A stretch of 64,000 nucleotides of DNA from Flavobacteriales bacterium UBA7666 (GCA_002483265.1 DLHO01000007.1:840-64839); one strand, 5' to 3'. Counted from the stretch's first letter, positions 8,360 to 17,794 are shown. The notes: a model not told the origin generated them from the sequence alone. Numbers and translations: made by a program.

Positions 8360-8402
8360 TGAAGTTTTGTTGAAACATTTCCTGATTTTGTTTAAAACGA
8401 CC

Positions 8403-8433
8403 TTGCCTTCCCATCATCCATTGACTAACTTTG
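8403..8433 (+). promoter_or_regulatory. topB promoter, TTG-N20-TAACTTTG
   Basis: A -33 TTG at 8403-8405 and a -7 box TAACTTTG at 8426-8433. The ATG of topB is only 6 nt past the box, so the mRNA would start 0-4 nt before the start codon and be leaderless or nearly so. Confidence 0.65.
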
Positions 8434-8439
8434 TTCCTT

Positions 8440-10593
8440 ATGAAATTGTGTATTGCCGAAAAGCCTTCCGTAGCTCGAGATATCGCAGAAGTCATTGGCG
8501 CAAAACAGCGTCATGATGGCTTTTACGAAGGAAACGGCTATTGGGTAACTTGGACTTTCGGACATTTGTGTACACTCAAAGAGCCCCACGATTATCATGA
8601 AAAATGGAAGTATTGGAAACTGGAAGATCTTCCGATTATTCCGGATAAATTCGGAATTAAACTCATTGAAGATGCCGGTGTCAAAAAGCAATTCTCTATT
8701 ATTGAAAAATTAGTAGCCTCTTGTGATGAGGTCATTAATTGCGGGGATGCCGGGCAAGAAGGAGAATTGATTCAGCGCTGGGTTTTGTCAAAAGCAAAGT
8801 GCAAAGTTCCAATGAAACGTTTGTGGATTTCTTCTTTGACCGAAGAGGCTATTCGCGAAGGATTTCAAGCTCTGAAAACAGGAGAACAATACCAAAATTT
8901 ATACGCGGCGGGAAGTGCAAGGGCAATTGGAGATTGGCTTTTGGGGATGAATGCCACACGTTTGTTTACGAAGAAATTTGGACAAGGAAAAGCAACGCTA
9001 TCTGTTGGTCGTGTTCAAACACCCACTTTAGCAATGATTGTTGGACGCCAAAAGGAAATTGATGCCTTTCGGTCCGATGAATATTGGGAATTGAAGACAA
9101 ATTACCGTGAAACAGAGTTTTCAGCGGTTATTGATCGATTACAATCGCAAGACAGAGCGGACAAGGGATTGGCCTATTTGTTAGAGCACCCCTTTGAAAT
9201 TACTTCCTTCGAACAAAAAGAAGGGAAGGAGGGAAATCCGCGATTATTCGACTTAACATCTTTACAGGTAGAGTCCAATAAGAAGATTGGGAATTCTGCA
9301 GAAGAAACACTGAAAATGGTTCAAAGCCTTTACGAGAAGAAATTGGTGACCTATCCGCGTGTGGATACCACTTATTTGAGTGAAGATTTACATCCGAAGA
9401 TCGAAGGGATCATGAAAGGATTGACCTATTATTCCCGATTTACAGACTCTGTTTTAGCGAAACCAATTCCGAAGTTAAAGACCGTTTTTGACGATAAAAA
9501 AGTAACCGATCACCACGCGATTATTCCTACCGGAGTGCAGCCAAGTGGTTTGAGTCATCCGGAACAGCAGATTTACGATATGATCGTGCGTCGGTTTATT
9601 GCAGCTTTTTATCCCGAATGTAAGGTTTCGAATACGACCGTTTTAGGGAAAGTCGGCCAGATTGAATTCAAAGCAACCGGAAAGCAGATTATTGAGCCGG
9701 GTTGGCGCATTGTTTGGGAAGAAACAAAGGAAGAGGAAGCATCGCTTCCGAAGACTGAAGCTTCATCTGGAAAAGATGAAAAGCTGAAGGAAAAGCCGGA
9801 ACAAACCATGCCTCATTTTGAAGAAGGTGAAAGTGGTCCGCACAAACCGTTCATTCATCAGGGAAAAACAAGTCCTCCGAAACACTACACGGAAGCTACT
9901 TTGCTAAGAGCAATGGAAACTGCCGGGAAGATGATCGACGATGAGGAATTGCGCGACATGATGAAGGAAAATGGAATCGGCAGACCGGCTACACGTGCCA
10001 ATATCATAGAGACCTTGTTTAAGCGAAAATACATTGAGAAGAAACGCAAGAATTTGATTCCAACGAGTACCGGAATGGGATTAATCGATACGATTCAGAA
10101 TGAGTTATTGAAGAGTGCCGAATTGACCGGACAATGGGAGCGGAAACTACGTTTGATCGAAAAAGGAGAATACGATCTGGAACAATTCAAACGGGAATTA
10201 ATGGTCATGGTGCGTGAATTAACCGATGAGGTGATTTTTTCTCAAGCACCTGTTCGAATCATGCTTCATACAGATCAGCCGGTTGAAGTTGTGAAAGAAA
10301 AGAAAGAGCGTAAGAAAGCTGAAAAGCAAAGTATTGAAGATTTGGACTGTCCGAAATGCAAATCGAATAAACTGATGACCGGGAAAAGGGGCGTTGGATG
10401 CACCAATTTTAAGGTGTGTGGATTCATGGTTCCTTTTGAATTGCTCGGAAAAAAATTAACCGAAAAACAACTTACAGATTTGATCTCAAAAGGAAAAACC
10501 GGTAAAATGAAAGGTTTATTGATTCCAGGGTCTCATCAGGTAATTGAAGGTGCTATTTCTTTGGATGAAAGCTTCAATATAACGGTAGTTTAA
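8440..10593 (+). CDS. topB: DNA topoisomerase III (type IA)
   Basis: A 717-residue type IA topoisomerase that passes single strands to decatenate DNA. The TOPRIM domain opens the protein (CIAEKPSVARDI) and holds the acidic cluster CGDAGQEGE at 101-109. Catalytic tyrosine is predicted at Tyr312 in TYPRVDTTYL. A Glu/Lys-rich linker near 435-465 precedes the last core motifs, and a Cys4 zinc ribbon (CPKCKSNKL, CTNFKVCG) sits near the C terminus. The ATG at 8440 is chosen because the upstream TTG at 8431 lies in the -7 box. Its 3' end overlaps the convergent regulator gene by 4 nt. Confidence 0.95.
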   Translation: MKLCIAEKPSVARDIAEVIGAKQRHDGFYEGNGYWVTWTFGHLCTLKEPHDYHEKWKYWKLEDLPIIPDKFGIKLIEDAGVKKQFSIIEKLVASCDEVINCGDAGQEGELIQRWVLSKAKCKVPMKRLWISSLTEEAIREGFQALKTGEQYQNLYAAGSARAIGDWLLGMNATRLFTKKFGQGKATLSVGRVQTPTLAMIVGRQKEIDAFRSDEYWELKTNYRETEFSAVIDRLQSQDRADKGLAYLLEHPFEITSFEQKEGKEGNPRLFDLTSLQVESNKKIGNSAEETLKMVQSLYEKKLVTYPRVDTTYLSEDLHPKIEGIMKGLTYYSRFTDSVLAKPIPKLKTVFDDKKVTDHHAIIPTGVQPSGLSHPEQQIYDMIVRRFIAAFYPECKVSNTTVLGKVGQIEFKATGKQIIEPGWRIVWEETKEEEASLPKTEASSGKDEKLKEKPEQTMPHFEEGESGPHKPFIHQGKTSPPKHYTEATLLRAMETAGKMIDDEELRDMMKENGIGRPATRANIIETLFKRKYIEKKRKNLIPTSTGMGLIDTIQNELLKSAELTGQWERKLRLIEKGEYDLEQFKRELMVMVRELTDEVIFSQAPVRIMLHTDQPVEVVKEKKERKKAEKQSIEDLDCPKCKSNKLMTGKRGVGCTNFKVCGFMVPFELLGKKLTEKQLTDLISKGKTGKMKGLLIPGSHQVIEGAISLDESFNITVV

Positions 10594-11321
10594 ACGTGCA
10601 TTAAGCGCTGCATCAACAAATCCTTTCGTGATTTAGAAACCGGAATTTGAGATCCATTTTCCAAAATCAGCATGTTATATTCCTTTTGAAATTTCTTAAT
10701 GTATTTCAAATTCAACAAAAAGGAATGGTGAACCCGCATGAATTTGGATTCTGGCAGCATGGTTTCAAATACCTTCAAATTCTTGGAACTAGTAATGTGT
10801 TCATTAATTGTTTGAATCATCGTGTATTTACCATCTGCTTTGAGATAAACGATATCGTCAATTTTCAGGAAAATAATCGCATCCAGTCCTGTAATTCCAA
10901 TTAGATCAGATTGAACCAGACTTTCTTCGTTTTTATCCGAGGAATTGGAATGAGTTTCTGCAGTTTGAGCATCTACATCCTGAATCCGTTGAATACAATT
11001 TCGCAGATCTGAAGAATTGATCGGTTTAAGCAAATAGTCAAAAGCACCTTTTCTGATTGCAGCAATGGCGTGTTCATCATAAGCGGTAATGAAGACTACT
11101 TTGGTTTCAAATGGAATTTCATCTACCAGATCAAAGCTTGTTCCCGACTGTAATTGAATGTCTAAAAAAGCAACATCAATACTCATTTCATCAAAAACCT
11201 GTTTTGCTTCTTCAACAGTTGCAACACTTGCAGCAATTTCAATACTTGGATCGATTTTGTGCAATAAGGTGGCTAGCCCTTCTCGGCTTATTCGAATATC
11301 ATCTAAAATGAGTGCTTTCAC
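10590..11321 (-). CDS. LytTR-family response regulator
   Basis: A 243-residue regulator. The receiver domain (about 1-120) has the acidic pocket LILDD, phospho-acceptor Asp54 in AFLDIQL, and the conserved Lys in LLKPI. A LytTR DNA-binding domain (about 140-243) includes ADGKYTMIQT and VHHSFLLNLKYIKKF. It follows the propeller kinase with an 11-nt gap on the same strand, so it is that kinase's likely partner. Targets are unknown. Confidence 0.93.
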   Translation of the reverse strand: MKALILDDIRISREGLATLLHKIDPSIEIAASVATVEEAKQVFDEMSIDVAFLDIQLQSGTSFDLVDEIPFETKVVFITAYDEHAIAAIRKGAFDYLLKPINSSDLRNCIQRIQDVDAQTAETHSNSSDKNEESLVQSDLIGITGLDAIIFLKIDDIVYLKADGKYTMIQTINEHITSSKNLKVFETMLPESKFMRVHHSFLLNLKYIKKFQKEYNMLILENGSQIPVSKSRKDLLMQRLMHV

Positions 11322-11332
11322 TGTTTCAAGAA

Positions 11333-14332
11333 TTAAATTTCCAGCATTTCTTCAGTCATCAATGGAATTTTGAAAATGACGATTGTTCCATTGTTGTCCG
11401 GTTTGTCTATGATTTCAAAGATAACGGAATATTGATATTTTGCCTTTAATAAATTGATCTTATCAAGAACCATATTCCATCCATGTGAAATGTGATTTGC
11501 ACGATAGGTATTGATTCGTTTCGCTTCCTGCCTTCCAATTCCATTGTCATCAATTTTCAAGATGATTGTATCGCCTTTCTGGTATCCTTCGATAATCAAT
11601 TTTTTATCCCCTTTTTTATGAGCTAATCCATGAACAATGGCATTTTCAACGGTGGGTTGGATCAATAGGGTTGGAATTTTTAAGTGAAGTAAATTCTCCG
11701 GAATAGTAACTTCTACATCGAGACTTTCTTCAAAACGGAAACGTTCCACTGAAATGTAAGATTTCAATAATTCTACTTCATCCCTAAGAGTAATGAATGA
11801 ATTGTCACTCTGCTGCAGGAATTTTCTCAGAAGACTGGAGAAATCACTTAATGCGTATTCAGCCTCTTCCTGTTTTCCCATCACAATGAGGTATTGAATG
11901 TTGTTCAAACAATTGAAAATGAAGTGAGGATTCATTTTTGCCTGAATGGCTTTCAGTTTCAACTCGAACATTATATTTTTGTGTTCGCTGTCCTTTAATT
12001 CCTGATCCTTTGAAATCTGAATTCGTTTATAAGTCAATAGGAAAATGAGCAAAAATACCAGGCCAAATGCAATTAGTCGGAACCAAAGTGTTTCGTAAAT
12101 GTGCTTTTCGATTTTAAAGGCATAAATAATTTCATTTGGACTATGGTCATTGAAACCATCGATTCCACGCATATATACTTTGTATTCTCCCGGAGGAAGC
12201 ATTTTAAAACTAATTTCCCCTTTCTTGGTTGGTACACTCCATTCTTCTTTGATGTCCGGGCCAACTAATTTGTATTGATAATGCAGGTTGTAAAACTGTG
12301 TGAAATTGGGACAATAGTATTGCAAGTTGATCGTGTGGGTATTGCGCGGGAAAACATGATTGGAAAGTTTTTGGGTTTTGTCGTTTACCACGACTTCCTT
12401 TAAGAACGGGCGCAATTTTCGATATTTCGGCACTTCAAAAAAACTAATCAATACTCCTTGTATAGTAGGAAAGTAGAAATGTTTGTTATCGCCTGAATAA
12501 TAATTGTTTTGAAACCCCCCATTGAACTCCGTATTTAATATTCCATCATCTTGCCCTAGTCGAAATGGGATTAAAAAATTGACTTTATGTGAAATGAAAT
12601 CTTCAATTTTATGTTCGTTGATGACATATAGTCCATGATTAGAAGAAATGTATAAATTCCCGTTTTGATCCGGAGCTAAAGAGAAAATATCATTGTCAAG
12701 TAAACAATTTTTCATTCTGCTTAAAGGCCGTAATTTTTTGTAATCCCAGTAGTACAAACCTCCGCCATAAGTTCCAATGTAAAAAGTGCCGTCTTTCTTT
12801 TCGTGAAAAGCACGTACTTCTTTTCCATTCAATCCATTTCGGATTCCGAGATGTTTCTTCAATTTTAAATCTTCGGAAAAAATGAAAAAACCATCTTCTC
12901 CACCTACCAAAACATCTCCGTTCTTGAGTTGATAAAAGCAGATAACCAATCCGATTTTAAGTGATTTAAAAAGTGGCTTAAAATGATTTGCTGTTTCTCC
13001 TAAATAAATTCCATGTTCTGTCCCTATCCAAATTCGCTTCTTTCGATCTTGAAAAATGGCATGTATTGGATTTTCATAAAAACTCTTGTTAATATTTCGA
13101 ACGAATTTATGATTCTTAAGAACCACAATCCCCATCCCCCAGGTTCCAGCCCAAACTTCTCCATTGATATTGGCGAGGCATGCGAAATCGGTGTGTTTGC
13201 TGTAATAGTTTGAAAGTGATTTTTGATTAAACTTGAAAATACTTCCGTAAGTCCCGGAAACGATTAATTGGTTATTAGATGTTTTGATAATGGAACTAAG
13301 CGAAGATTCTTTTAAGGTTGGTTCATCATAGATGGTCATGCATTGCTTTACCTTCAGTTGGAGAAGCCCTTTGTCATTGCTTCCGGCAAAAAGAAAGTTT
13401 TCATCTGCATTGTAAAAAAGCGATAAAATGATCTTACTTGGGAGGTTGGCATTCTGAGATTCAAAGAAAGGACGAAGGAGGTTTTTATAAAAAATCCCTT
13501 TGTGTGAAGATGTAAACACCTCATTGTGCGGGGTGAAAGCAATATCGGTGAAATGGGCACCTTGTGTGTCTTCTTTGAATTTTTCCGGAATTAATTTTCC
13601 TTTGTAATAGATAGTCACTCCATTTAAACCAAGCAAGTAGTTTTCTCCGGTATATGGATTTTTTTTAGATTGATAGTAAATTTCCTTCGTTAATCTGAAC
13701 CATTTGGATTTTCGCAAAACGTATGTCCCTGTTTCATCAGAAAAGAAAGGGGTTTTACCTATTATTCCAACTCCGGAGATACATTCCGTATTCTCTAAAT
13801 GAGCAATGAAGCGACTCTTAGTTGATCCCAATTTGGAAATACGGACTTCCTTTTTTGAGTTAACATAAATGATTGAATCGTGGTAGAAAGAAGCACCTAA
13901 ATTACCTTCTTTGGAAAGCACTTTTGTAACAGGGGTAATTTGAAATAGCTGCGACCGATTATTTATCCCATAAAGGATATTTGTCTTCGGATCCAGAAAC
14001 ATTTTGATGGAAAGGATCTTCCTGCTTTCATCGGTAGGATTAATGTCTGCGAATGTCTGACCGTTGAATTGAACCAATCCGTTTGCTGTCCCAATGAGTA
14101 AATTCCCTGTTTTATCGGGGGTCATTGCTGAGATTTGATGCTGTGGAATCCCATCTTCTGTTCCATATACTCGGATAGTAAATGGCGAATTGGTGTTTAA
14201 AGTGGATTCGATGAGTTTTCCAAGCGGCTGTGCTTGAATTGAGTAGCTTCCGTAGAGTATAAAGCAAAGAATACCCAAAAGCAAACGATAAACTACTGGT
14301 TTATGTTTTGGATATTTCAGTTTCAAACTCAT
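11333..14332 (-). CDS. Two-component propeller sensor histidine kinase (LytS type)
   Basis: A 999-residue sensor. A signal or membrane segment at about 17-35 leads to a periplasmic beta-propeller built from reg_prop repeats (for example WIGTEHGIYLG, YIGTYGGGLYYWD, YISSNHGLYVI), then a Y_Y_Y-like domain near 650-735 (YKVYMRGIDGFNDHS), one membrane helix near 747-767, and a His_kinase (PF06580-type) module. The phospho-acceptor is predicted at His803 in NPHFIFN. An HATPase region ends the protein (DDNGIGRQEA). The propeller/LytTR pairing is common in Bacteroidota; the ligand is unknown. Confidence 0.92.
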   Translation of the reverse strand: MSLKLKYPKHKPVVYRLLLGILCFILYGSYSIQAQPLGKLIESTLNTNSPFTIRVYGTEDGIPQHQISAMTPDKTGNLLIGTANGLVQFNGQTFADINPTDESRKILSIKMFLDPKTNILYGINNRSQLFQITPVTKVLSKEGNLGASFYHDSIIYVNSKKEVRISKLGSTKSRFIAHLENTECISGVGIIGKTPFFSDETGTYVLRKSKWFRLTKEIYYQSKKNPYTGENYLLGLNGVTIYYKGKLIPEKFKEDTQGAHFTDIAFTPHNEVFTSSHKGIFYKNLLRPFFESQNANLPSKIILSLFYNADENFLFAGSNDKGLLQLKVKQCMTIYDEPTLKESSLSSIIKTSNNQLIVSGTYGSIFKFNQKSLSNYYSKHTDFACLANINGEVWAGTWGMGIVVLKNHKFVRNINKSFYENPIHAIFQDRKKRIWIGTEHGIYLGETANHFKPLFKSLKIGLVICFYQLKNGDVLVGGEDGFFIFSEDLKLKKHLGIRNGLNGKEVRAFHEKKDGTFYIGTYGGGLYYWDYKKLRPLSRMKNCLLDNDIFSLAPDQNGNLYISSNHGLYVINEHKIEDFISHKVNFLIPFRLGQDDGILNTEFNGGFQNNYYSGDNKHFYFPTIQGVLISFFEVPKYRKLRPFLKEVVVNDKTQKLSNHVFPRNTHTINLQYYCPNFTQFYNLHYQYKLVGPDIKEEWSVPTKKGEISFKMLPPGEYKVYMRGIDGFNDHSPNEIIYAFKIEKHIYETLWFRLIAFGLVFLLIFLLTYKRIQISKDQELKDSEHKNIMFELKLKAIQAKMNPHFIFNCLNNIQYLIVMGKQEEAEYALSDFSSLLRKFLQQSDNSFITLRDEVELLKSYISVERFRFEESLDVEVTIPENLLHLKIPTLLIQPTVENAIVHGLAHKKGDKKLIIEGYQKGDTIILKIDDNGIGRQEAKRINTYRANHISHGWNMVLDKINLLKAKYQYSVIFEIIDKPDNNGTIVIFKIPLMTEEMLEI

Positions 14333-14374
14333 TTTGCGAAGTTAACACTACTAAATCAATTTATTAGCTTGAAT

Positions 14375-14998
14375 TTAAATGTAGTGTATACCAGCTGTTT
14401 CCGTTAAAGTAGTTTCAATGAGTTTTTGGGCAACTTTTGATCCTTGAACTCCCCGATATTTCCGAGCTTTTCCAATCAATAAAGGACTAATCACAAATGA
14501 AAGCACTTGCATTAACTTATCGCTAAATTGTCTTTCTTTTCTTGGTCCGATTAGAAATGAGGGTCGAATGAAAACGGTGATTGGAATCCCAAGCTGTGAA
14601 ATACCTTGTTCCATTTCACCTTTTGTACGCAAATAGAAATTGGAAGATTTTTCATTTGCTCCGATAGAGGAAACGACACCTAATTTTTCTACACCTGCTT
14701 TTTTGCAAAACTTGCCGAAAGACACCACATAGTCGCGATCAATTTCCTGCTGGCGCACTTTGCTCCCTGCTTTTTTGAGTGTTGTTCCCAATGCACAGAA
14801 TGCGACATTGATTTTTTCAGCGACTTCTAATTGATCCAACTGATCAAAAGGAACAAGGACAACCTGCATTTTTGCATGACCAAAACCAAGTGGATTTCTA
14901 GCCAATACCAATACTTTATCAGTTCGCGGATCGTTCAATAGCTGGATCAGAATTTCATTTCCGACCAATCCACTGGCTCCTGAGACACAAATTGTCAT
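14375..14998 (-). CDS. NAD(P)-binding Rossmann-fold oxidoreductase-like protein
   Basis: A 207-residue atypical short-chain dehydrogenase/NmrA-like protein. The dinucleotide loop GASGLVGNE is at residues 6-14; an ALGTT stretch and a SSIGANEKSSNFYLRTKGEME segment follow the YxxxK-bearing region of extended SDRs such as the HTATIP2/YwnB group. No substrate can be assigned. It lies 11 nt after the GyrI-like gene and 42 nt before the propeller kinase, all on the minus strand. Confidence 0.8.
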   Translation of the reverse strand: MTICVSGASGLVGNEILIQLLNDPRTDKVLVLARNPLGFGHAKMQVVLVPFDQLDQLEVAEKINVAFCALGTTLKKAGSKVRQQEIDRDYVVSFGKFCKKAGVEKLGVVSSIGANEKSSNFYLRTKGEMEQGISQLGIPITVFIRPSFLIGPRKERQFSDKLMQVLSFVISPLLIGKARKYRGVQGSKVAQKLIETTLTETAGIHYI

Positions 14999-15009
14999 AG
15001 ACGATTTTT

Positions 15010-15465
15010 TTACTTTTTAGCGATGTAAATATCCACTTCAGATTCTTCTCCAAGCCTGGATCGATCATCGTATATTTCGTAATCGTAGGTATAGCTGCGG
15101 TTCAATGTTTTGTCCTGATTCCAGATTGAATGCCAAGTATCTACAATTGCTTCAGGTAAGCCACCTTTAGCCAAAAAGGATTGAAAATGTCCACCCGGGA
15201 ATTCACGCCCGATCAATCCTTCCGGAACCTGATCCAAAGAAGAAACTTTCAAGCCCAGCAGACAAGTGTACTTTCCGGTATAATCACTTTCGTAATCCGT
15301 ATAAATACAAACAATATCAGAATCCAGCTGATTGGGAATTTTCTCCAACAGGTTTTCTGAAATAAATTGTCCCCAAAGTGCTCCGATCGCTGAAGATGCT
15401 TCACCTTCCTTGTTGGAGGTTTCAGTTGAAATACCGATTATTTTGAATCCTTTTTGTTGTGTCAT
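15010..15465 (-). CDS. GyrI-like / effector-binding domain protein
   Basis: A 151-residue single-domain protein of the GyrI-like small-molecule-binding (SOUL/AraC effector) fold: KIIGISTETSN at the start, an LWGQFI helix, YTGKYTCLLGLKV, GREFPGGHFQSFLAKGG and a final EVDIYIAKK strand. There is no DNA-binding domain, so it is not a complete transcription factor. Stand-alone relatives bind or hydrolyse hydrophobic compounds; that is inference here. It appears to be first in the minus-strand operon running to the LytTR gene. Confidence 0.75.
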   Translation of the reverse strand: MTQQKGFKIIGISTETSNKEGEASSAIGALWGQFISENLLEKIPNQLDSDIVCIYTDYESDYTGKYTCLLGLKVSSLDQVPEGLIGREFPGGHFQSFLAKGGLPEAIVDTWHSIWNQDKTLNRSYTYDYEIYDDRSRLGEESEVDIYIAKK

Positions 15466-15570
15466 TGAAACATTAACTTAATTGAGGTTTTGAATATAGT
15501 CATTTTATGGAATGAATGATGGAAGAAGTATCTGGAACCTGTTAAATTATAAATGGAGAATCAAAAAAAG

Positions 15571-15601
15571 TTGATTAAACCTTTCAGATGGTCTATCTTG
15601 A
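15571..15601 (+). promoter_or_regulatory. Candidate promoter TTG-N20-TATCTTGA
   Basis: A -33 TTG at 15571-15573 and a one-mismatch -7 box at 15594-15601, 19 nt before the ATG of the secreted protein gene. Confidence 0.45.
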
Positions 15602-15620
15602 CTAGATAAATCTTTCAATT

Positions 15621-16424
15621 ATGAAAAGCTATTCACTACTATTCACAGGGTTGATCACCCTTGCAACTTCTGCTGTTGCACAAACATCCATGAATTTCTG
15701 CTGGGTAAACAGATCACTAGAAGGTCCGACCACACCTCATGTGGTTCCTGCTCCTTGGGTTTCCTGCTATGCAACTCCCGATACACAACCTGGTAATTGG
15801 GGAATCGTTCAAGCTCCTTCAGACGGGGGCAGCTATGTGAGTTTTATACGTATGGGAGACGGAAGTCCTTATAATGAAGGAATGTCAGGTATTGCCAACG
15901 GAATTACTACTCCCGGAACGTATGTTTTTACAGTTGATTTAGCCCATTCTCTGGTTTATTCTCCGCTGGCTGATCCTATGGGTTGTTACAGCTCCCTTGC
16001 CGTATACGGAGGATATTCACCTTGTTCTCAAACAGAATTGCTTTGGGAATCAGGTGATTTTATGGACACGAGTTGGCAAACTTATTCTGTAATGATTTCG
16101 CCTACCGTTGCCTGGCCCTACCTTACTTTTTGTCCGCAGTATGTTTACAATTGCGGAAATGGGTACATCAATGTGATGGTCGATAATTTAACCTGCGTTC
16201 AGCCTTTGAATATGAGGAAGCCTGATTGCGATTCGTGTAATGGTGCCATTACGATGCCGTCCTCTGCTGTATTACCAACTCCTCCTTATACTTACACCTG
16301 GAGCCATGGCGTTACTACAACGAGCAATACCATTACGGGGCTTTGTGAAGGAACATATACCGTAGACATTTCTGATTCTTCAGGAGCAGTAATTAGTTAT
16401 ACCATAAAAGTAGAGTGCGAATAA
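15621..16424 (+). CDS. Secreted protein with C-terminal SprB-like repeat
   Basis: A 267-residue protein with a signal peptide cut after AVAQ. Residues 25-190 are rich in Trp, Cys, Gly and Pro and look like a beta-sandwich (WVNRSLEGPTTPHVVP, YVFTVDLAHSLVYSP, INVMVDNLTC). Residues about 197-267 resemble one SprB repeat: CDSCNGAITM, then PPYTYTWSHGVTT, then GLCEGTYTVDISDSSG. SprB is the mobile adhesin of flavobacterial gliding. There is no T9SS sorting domain, so the route to the surface is unclear. Monocistronic, with a terminator directly behind. Confidence 0.7.
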   Translation: MKSYSLLFTGLITLATSAVAQTSMNFCWVNRSLEGPTTPHVVPAPWVSCYATPDTQPGNWGIVQAPSDGGSYVSFIRMGDGSPYNEGMSGIANGITTPGTYVFTVDLAHSLVYSPLADPMGCYSSLAVYGGYSPCSQTELLWESGDFMDTSWQTYSVMISPTVAWPYLTFCPQYVYNCGNGYINVMVDNLTCVQPLNMRKPDCDSCNGAITMPSSAVLPTPPYTYTWSHGVTTTSNTITGLCEGTYTVDISDSSGAVISYTIKVECE

Positions 16425-16470
16425 GTATTTTCCTGCTCTATTGAACAACCAATTATTGAGTTTGTTTTAA

Positions 16471-16502
16471 AAGAGGTTTTCGTAATTGAAGCCTCTTTTT
16501 TT
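16471..16502 (+). terminator. Intrinsic terminator
   Basis: AAGAGGTTTTC pairs with GAAGCCTCTT around CGTAATT and runs into seven T residues, 46 nt after the stop of the secreted protein gene. Confidence 0.85.
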
Positions 16503-16768
16503 ATGTCCTAATAAATGGAGGGTCGGTATCAAAACAAGCCTGCCTGCAAAAACAAAAGAATAGTTAGTAGTTTTTTATTTAGATTTTAAAGTAGTTAATT
16601 ATTTGATAATCAATTTAAAAAACGATTTTAATCAATTGTAAACGAAAAATATTCGACAGTAATCAGTTAATAACCGAATTCAATTTTTCCACTCCCACAA
16701 CTTTGCAACATCAAATCGGTTGAAATACAATCGAATCAAATTTTTACAAACGTTTAAAACAAACAAGT
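16503..16768. other. AT-rich intergenic region upstream of the ssb cluster
   Basis: Noncoding. I see no gene or RNA. A near -7 box, CAACTTTG at 16698-16705 (one mismatch to TAnnTTTG), is the best promoter candidate for the ssb genes. The region is rich in short AATCAATT/GATAATC segments but has no strong hairpin. Confidence 0.4.
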
Positions 16769-17119
16769 ATGAACACGCTAAAAAACAAAGTGAATTTAAT
16801 CGGACGATTAGGAGCGAAACCTGTAGCGCAAACTTTTGACTCAGGAGCAAAGAAAATCCGCCTATCAGTGGCAACAAACGAACGCTACAAGAATAAAAAG
16901 GGAGAATGGGAGGATAACACCCAATGGCATACTGTAATTGTCTGGGGAAAATTGTGCGACCGTGTCGAAAAAGTATTGGACAAGGGTTCAGAGGTTGTAA
17001 TTGAAGGAAGAATTGTCAATCGTTCTTATGAAACCAAAGAAGGGGAAAAACGCTTCTCAACTGAAATCGAACTCAATGAGTTTGTATTGTTGAATGGAAG
17101 AAAACAAGAAAATAACTAA
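16769..17119 (+). CDS. ssb: Single-stranded DNA-binding protein, short paralogue 1
   Basis: A 116-residue OB-fold SSB with the expected order of motifs: NKVNLIGRLGAKP, IRLSVATNE, TQWHTVIVWGKLC, KGSEVVIEGRIVNRSYE, and STEIELNEFVLL. The protein ends right after the OB fold (NGRKQENN), so it lacks the acidic C-terminal tip by which housekeeping SSB recruits partners. First of three consecutive ssb-like genes, 11 nt before the next. Confidence 0.92.
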   Translation: MNTLKNKVNLIGRLGAKPVAQTFDSGAKKIRLSVATNERYKNKKGEWEDNTQWHTVIVWGKLCDRVEKVLDKGSEVVIEGRIVNRSYETKEGEKRFSTEIELNEFVLLNGRKQENN

Positions 17120-17130
17120 TTCAAATCACT

Positions 17131-17481
17131 ATGGACACTACTATTAAACAGGATCAGATTCTGCATATGAATCATGTAAATATAATTGGGAAAATAAGTT
17201 CTGAACCAAAAGTGAGCATTTTGCCTGGGGGAAGACGAGTGGTTAATTTTTCTCTTGCTACTAAGGAGCATTATTTGGATAAGGATGGAAATCTTCAGGT
17301 GAAACAAGATTGGCATAGACTGACTGCTTTCGGAAGATGGGTAAATATTCTGGAAGAATTGTGCGCTAAGGGAATTAATGTGGCGGTGGAAGGTAGATTG
17401 GTTAGTCGCTTTTATAAAACGGAGTCTGGGGAGCGGAAGATGTTCTCTGAGATTGAGGTCAATGACTTAATAATTTTATAA
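17131..17481 (+). CDS. Single-stranded DNA-binding protein, short paralogue 2
   Basis: A 116-residue SSB-like OB fold: NHVNIIGKISSEP, VVNFSLATKEHY, QDWHRLTAFGRWV, KGINVAVEGRLVSRFYK and SEIEVNDLIIL. A 12-residue leader precedes the OB fold; an internal ATG at 17167 would give a shorter form closer to the family start. No acidic tail. It is one nucleotide away from the third ssb-like gene, implying cotranscription and coupled translation. Confidence 0.9.
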   Translation: MDTTIKQDQILHMNHVNIIGKISSEPKVSILPGGRRVVNFSLATKEHYLDKDGNLQVKQDWHRLTAFGRWVNILEELCAKGINVAVEGRLVSRFYKTESGERKMFSEIEVNDLIIL

Positions 17482-17482
17482 A

Positions 17483-17794
17483 ATGCTACGAAATCAAGTT
17501 ACGTTGGTGGGGCGTCTGGGGTCAGACGCCACCATCACCACTTTTGAAAATGGATCTATGGTTGCTCGTTTTCAATTTGCAGTGGATAATCAATTAAAAA
17601 AAGTTGAGTCGGACTCAAAGGCTTTGTATCGCATGTTTGCTTGGGGAAACACGGCGAACTTTTTAACTAATTACTGTAAAAAGGGAAATAAACTTGCTGT
17701 TTCCGGGAGATTGGTGAATCGAACGTATGTGGATAAGGAAGGAAGATCTCAACGAGTAACGGAAGTAGAGGTGAGGCAAGTCGTTAAGTTTTAG
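17483..17794 (+). CDS. Single-stranded DNA-binding protein, short paralogue 3
   Basis: A 103-residue SSB-like protein, the shortest of the three: NQVTLVGRLGSDA, VARFQFAVDN, LYRMFAWGNTAN (where the others have WHT/WHR), KGNKLAVSGRLVNRTYV and VEVRQVVKF. The tail is absent. Loss of the Trp-His of the third strand in this copy hints at altered ssDNA contacts. A strong terminator follows 38 nt later. Confidence 0.9.
   Translation: MLRNQVTLVGRLGSDATITTFENGSMVARFQFAVDNQLKKVESDSKALYRMFAWGNTANFLTNYCKKGNKLAVSGRLVNRTYVDKEGRSQRVTEVEVRQVVKF

Noticed and set aside
8739..9062. 107-codon frame inside topB
   Set aside because: Shadow of the topB reading frame with low-complexity basic composition and no family match.
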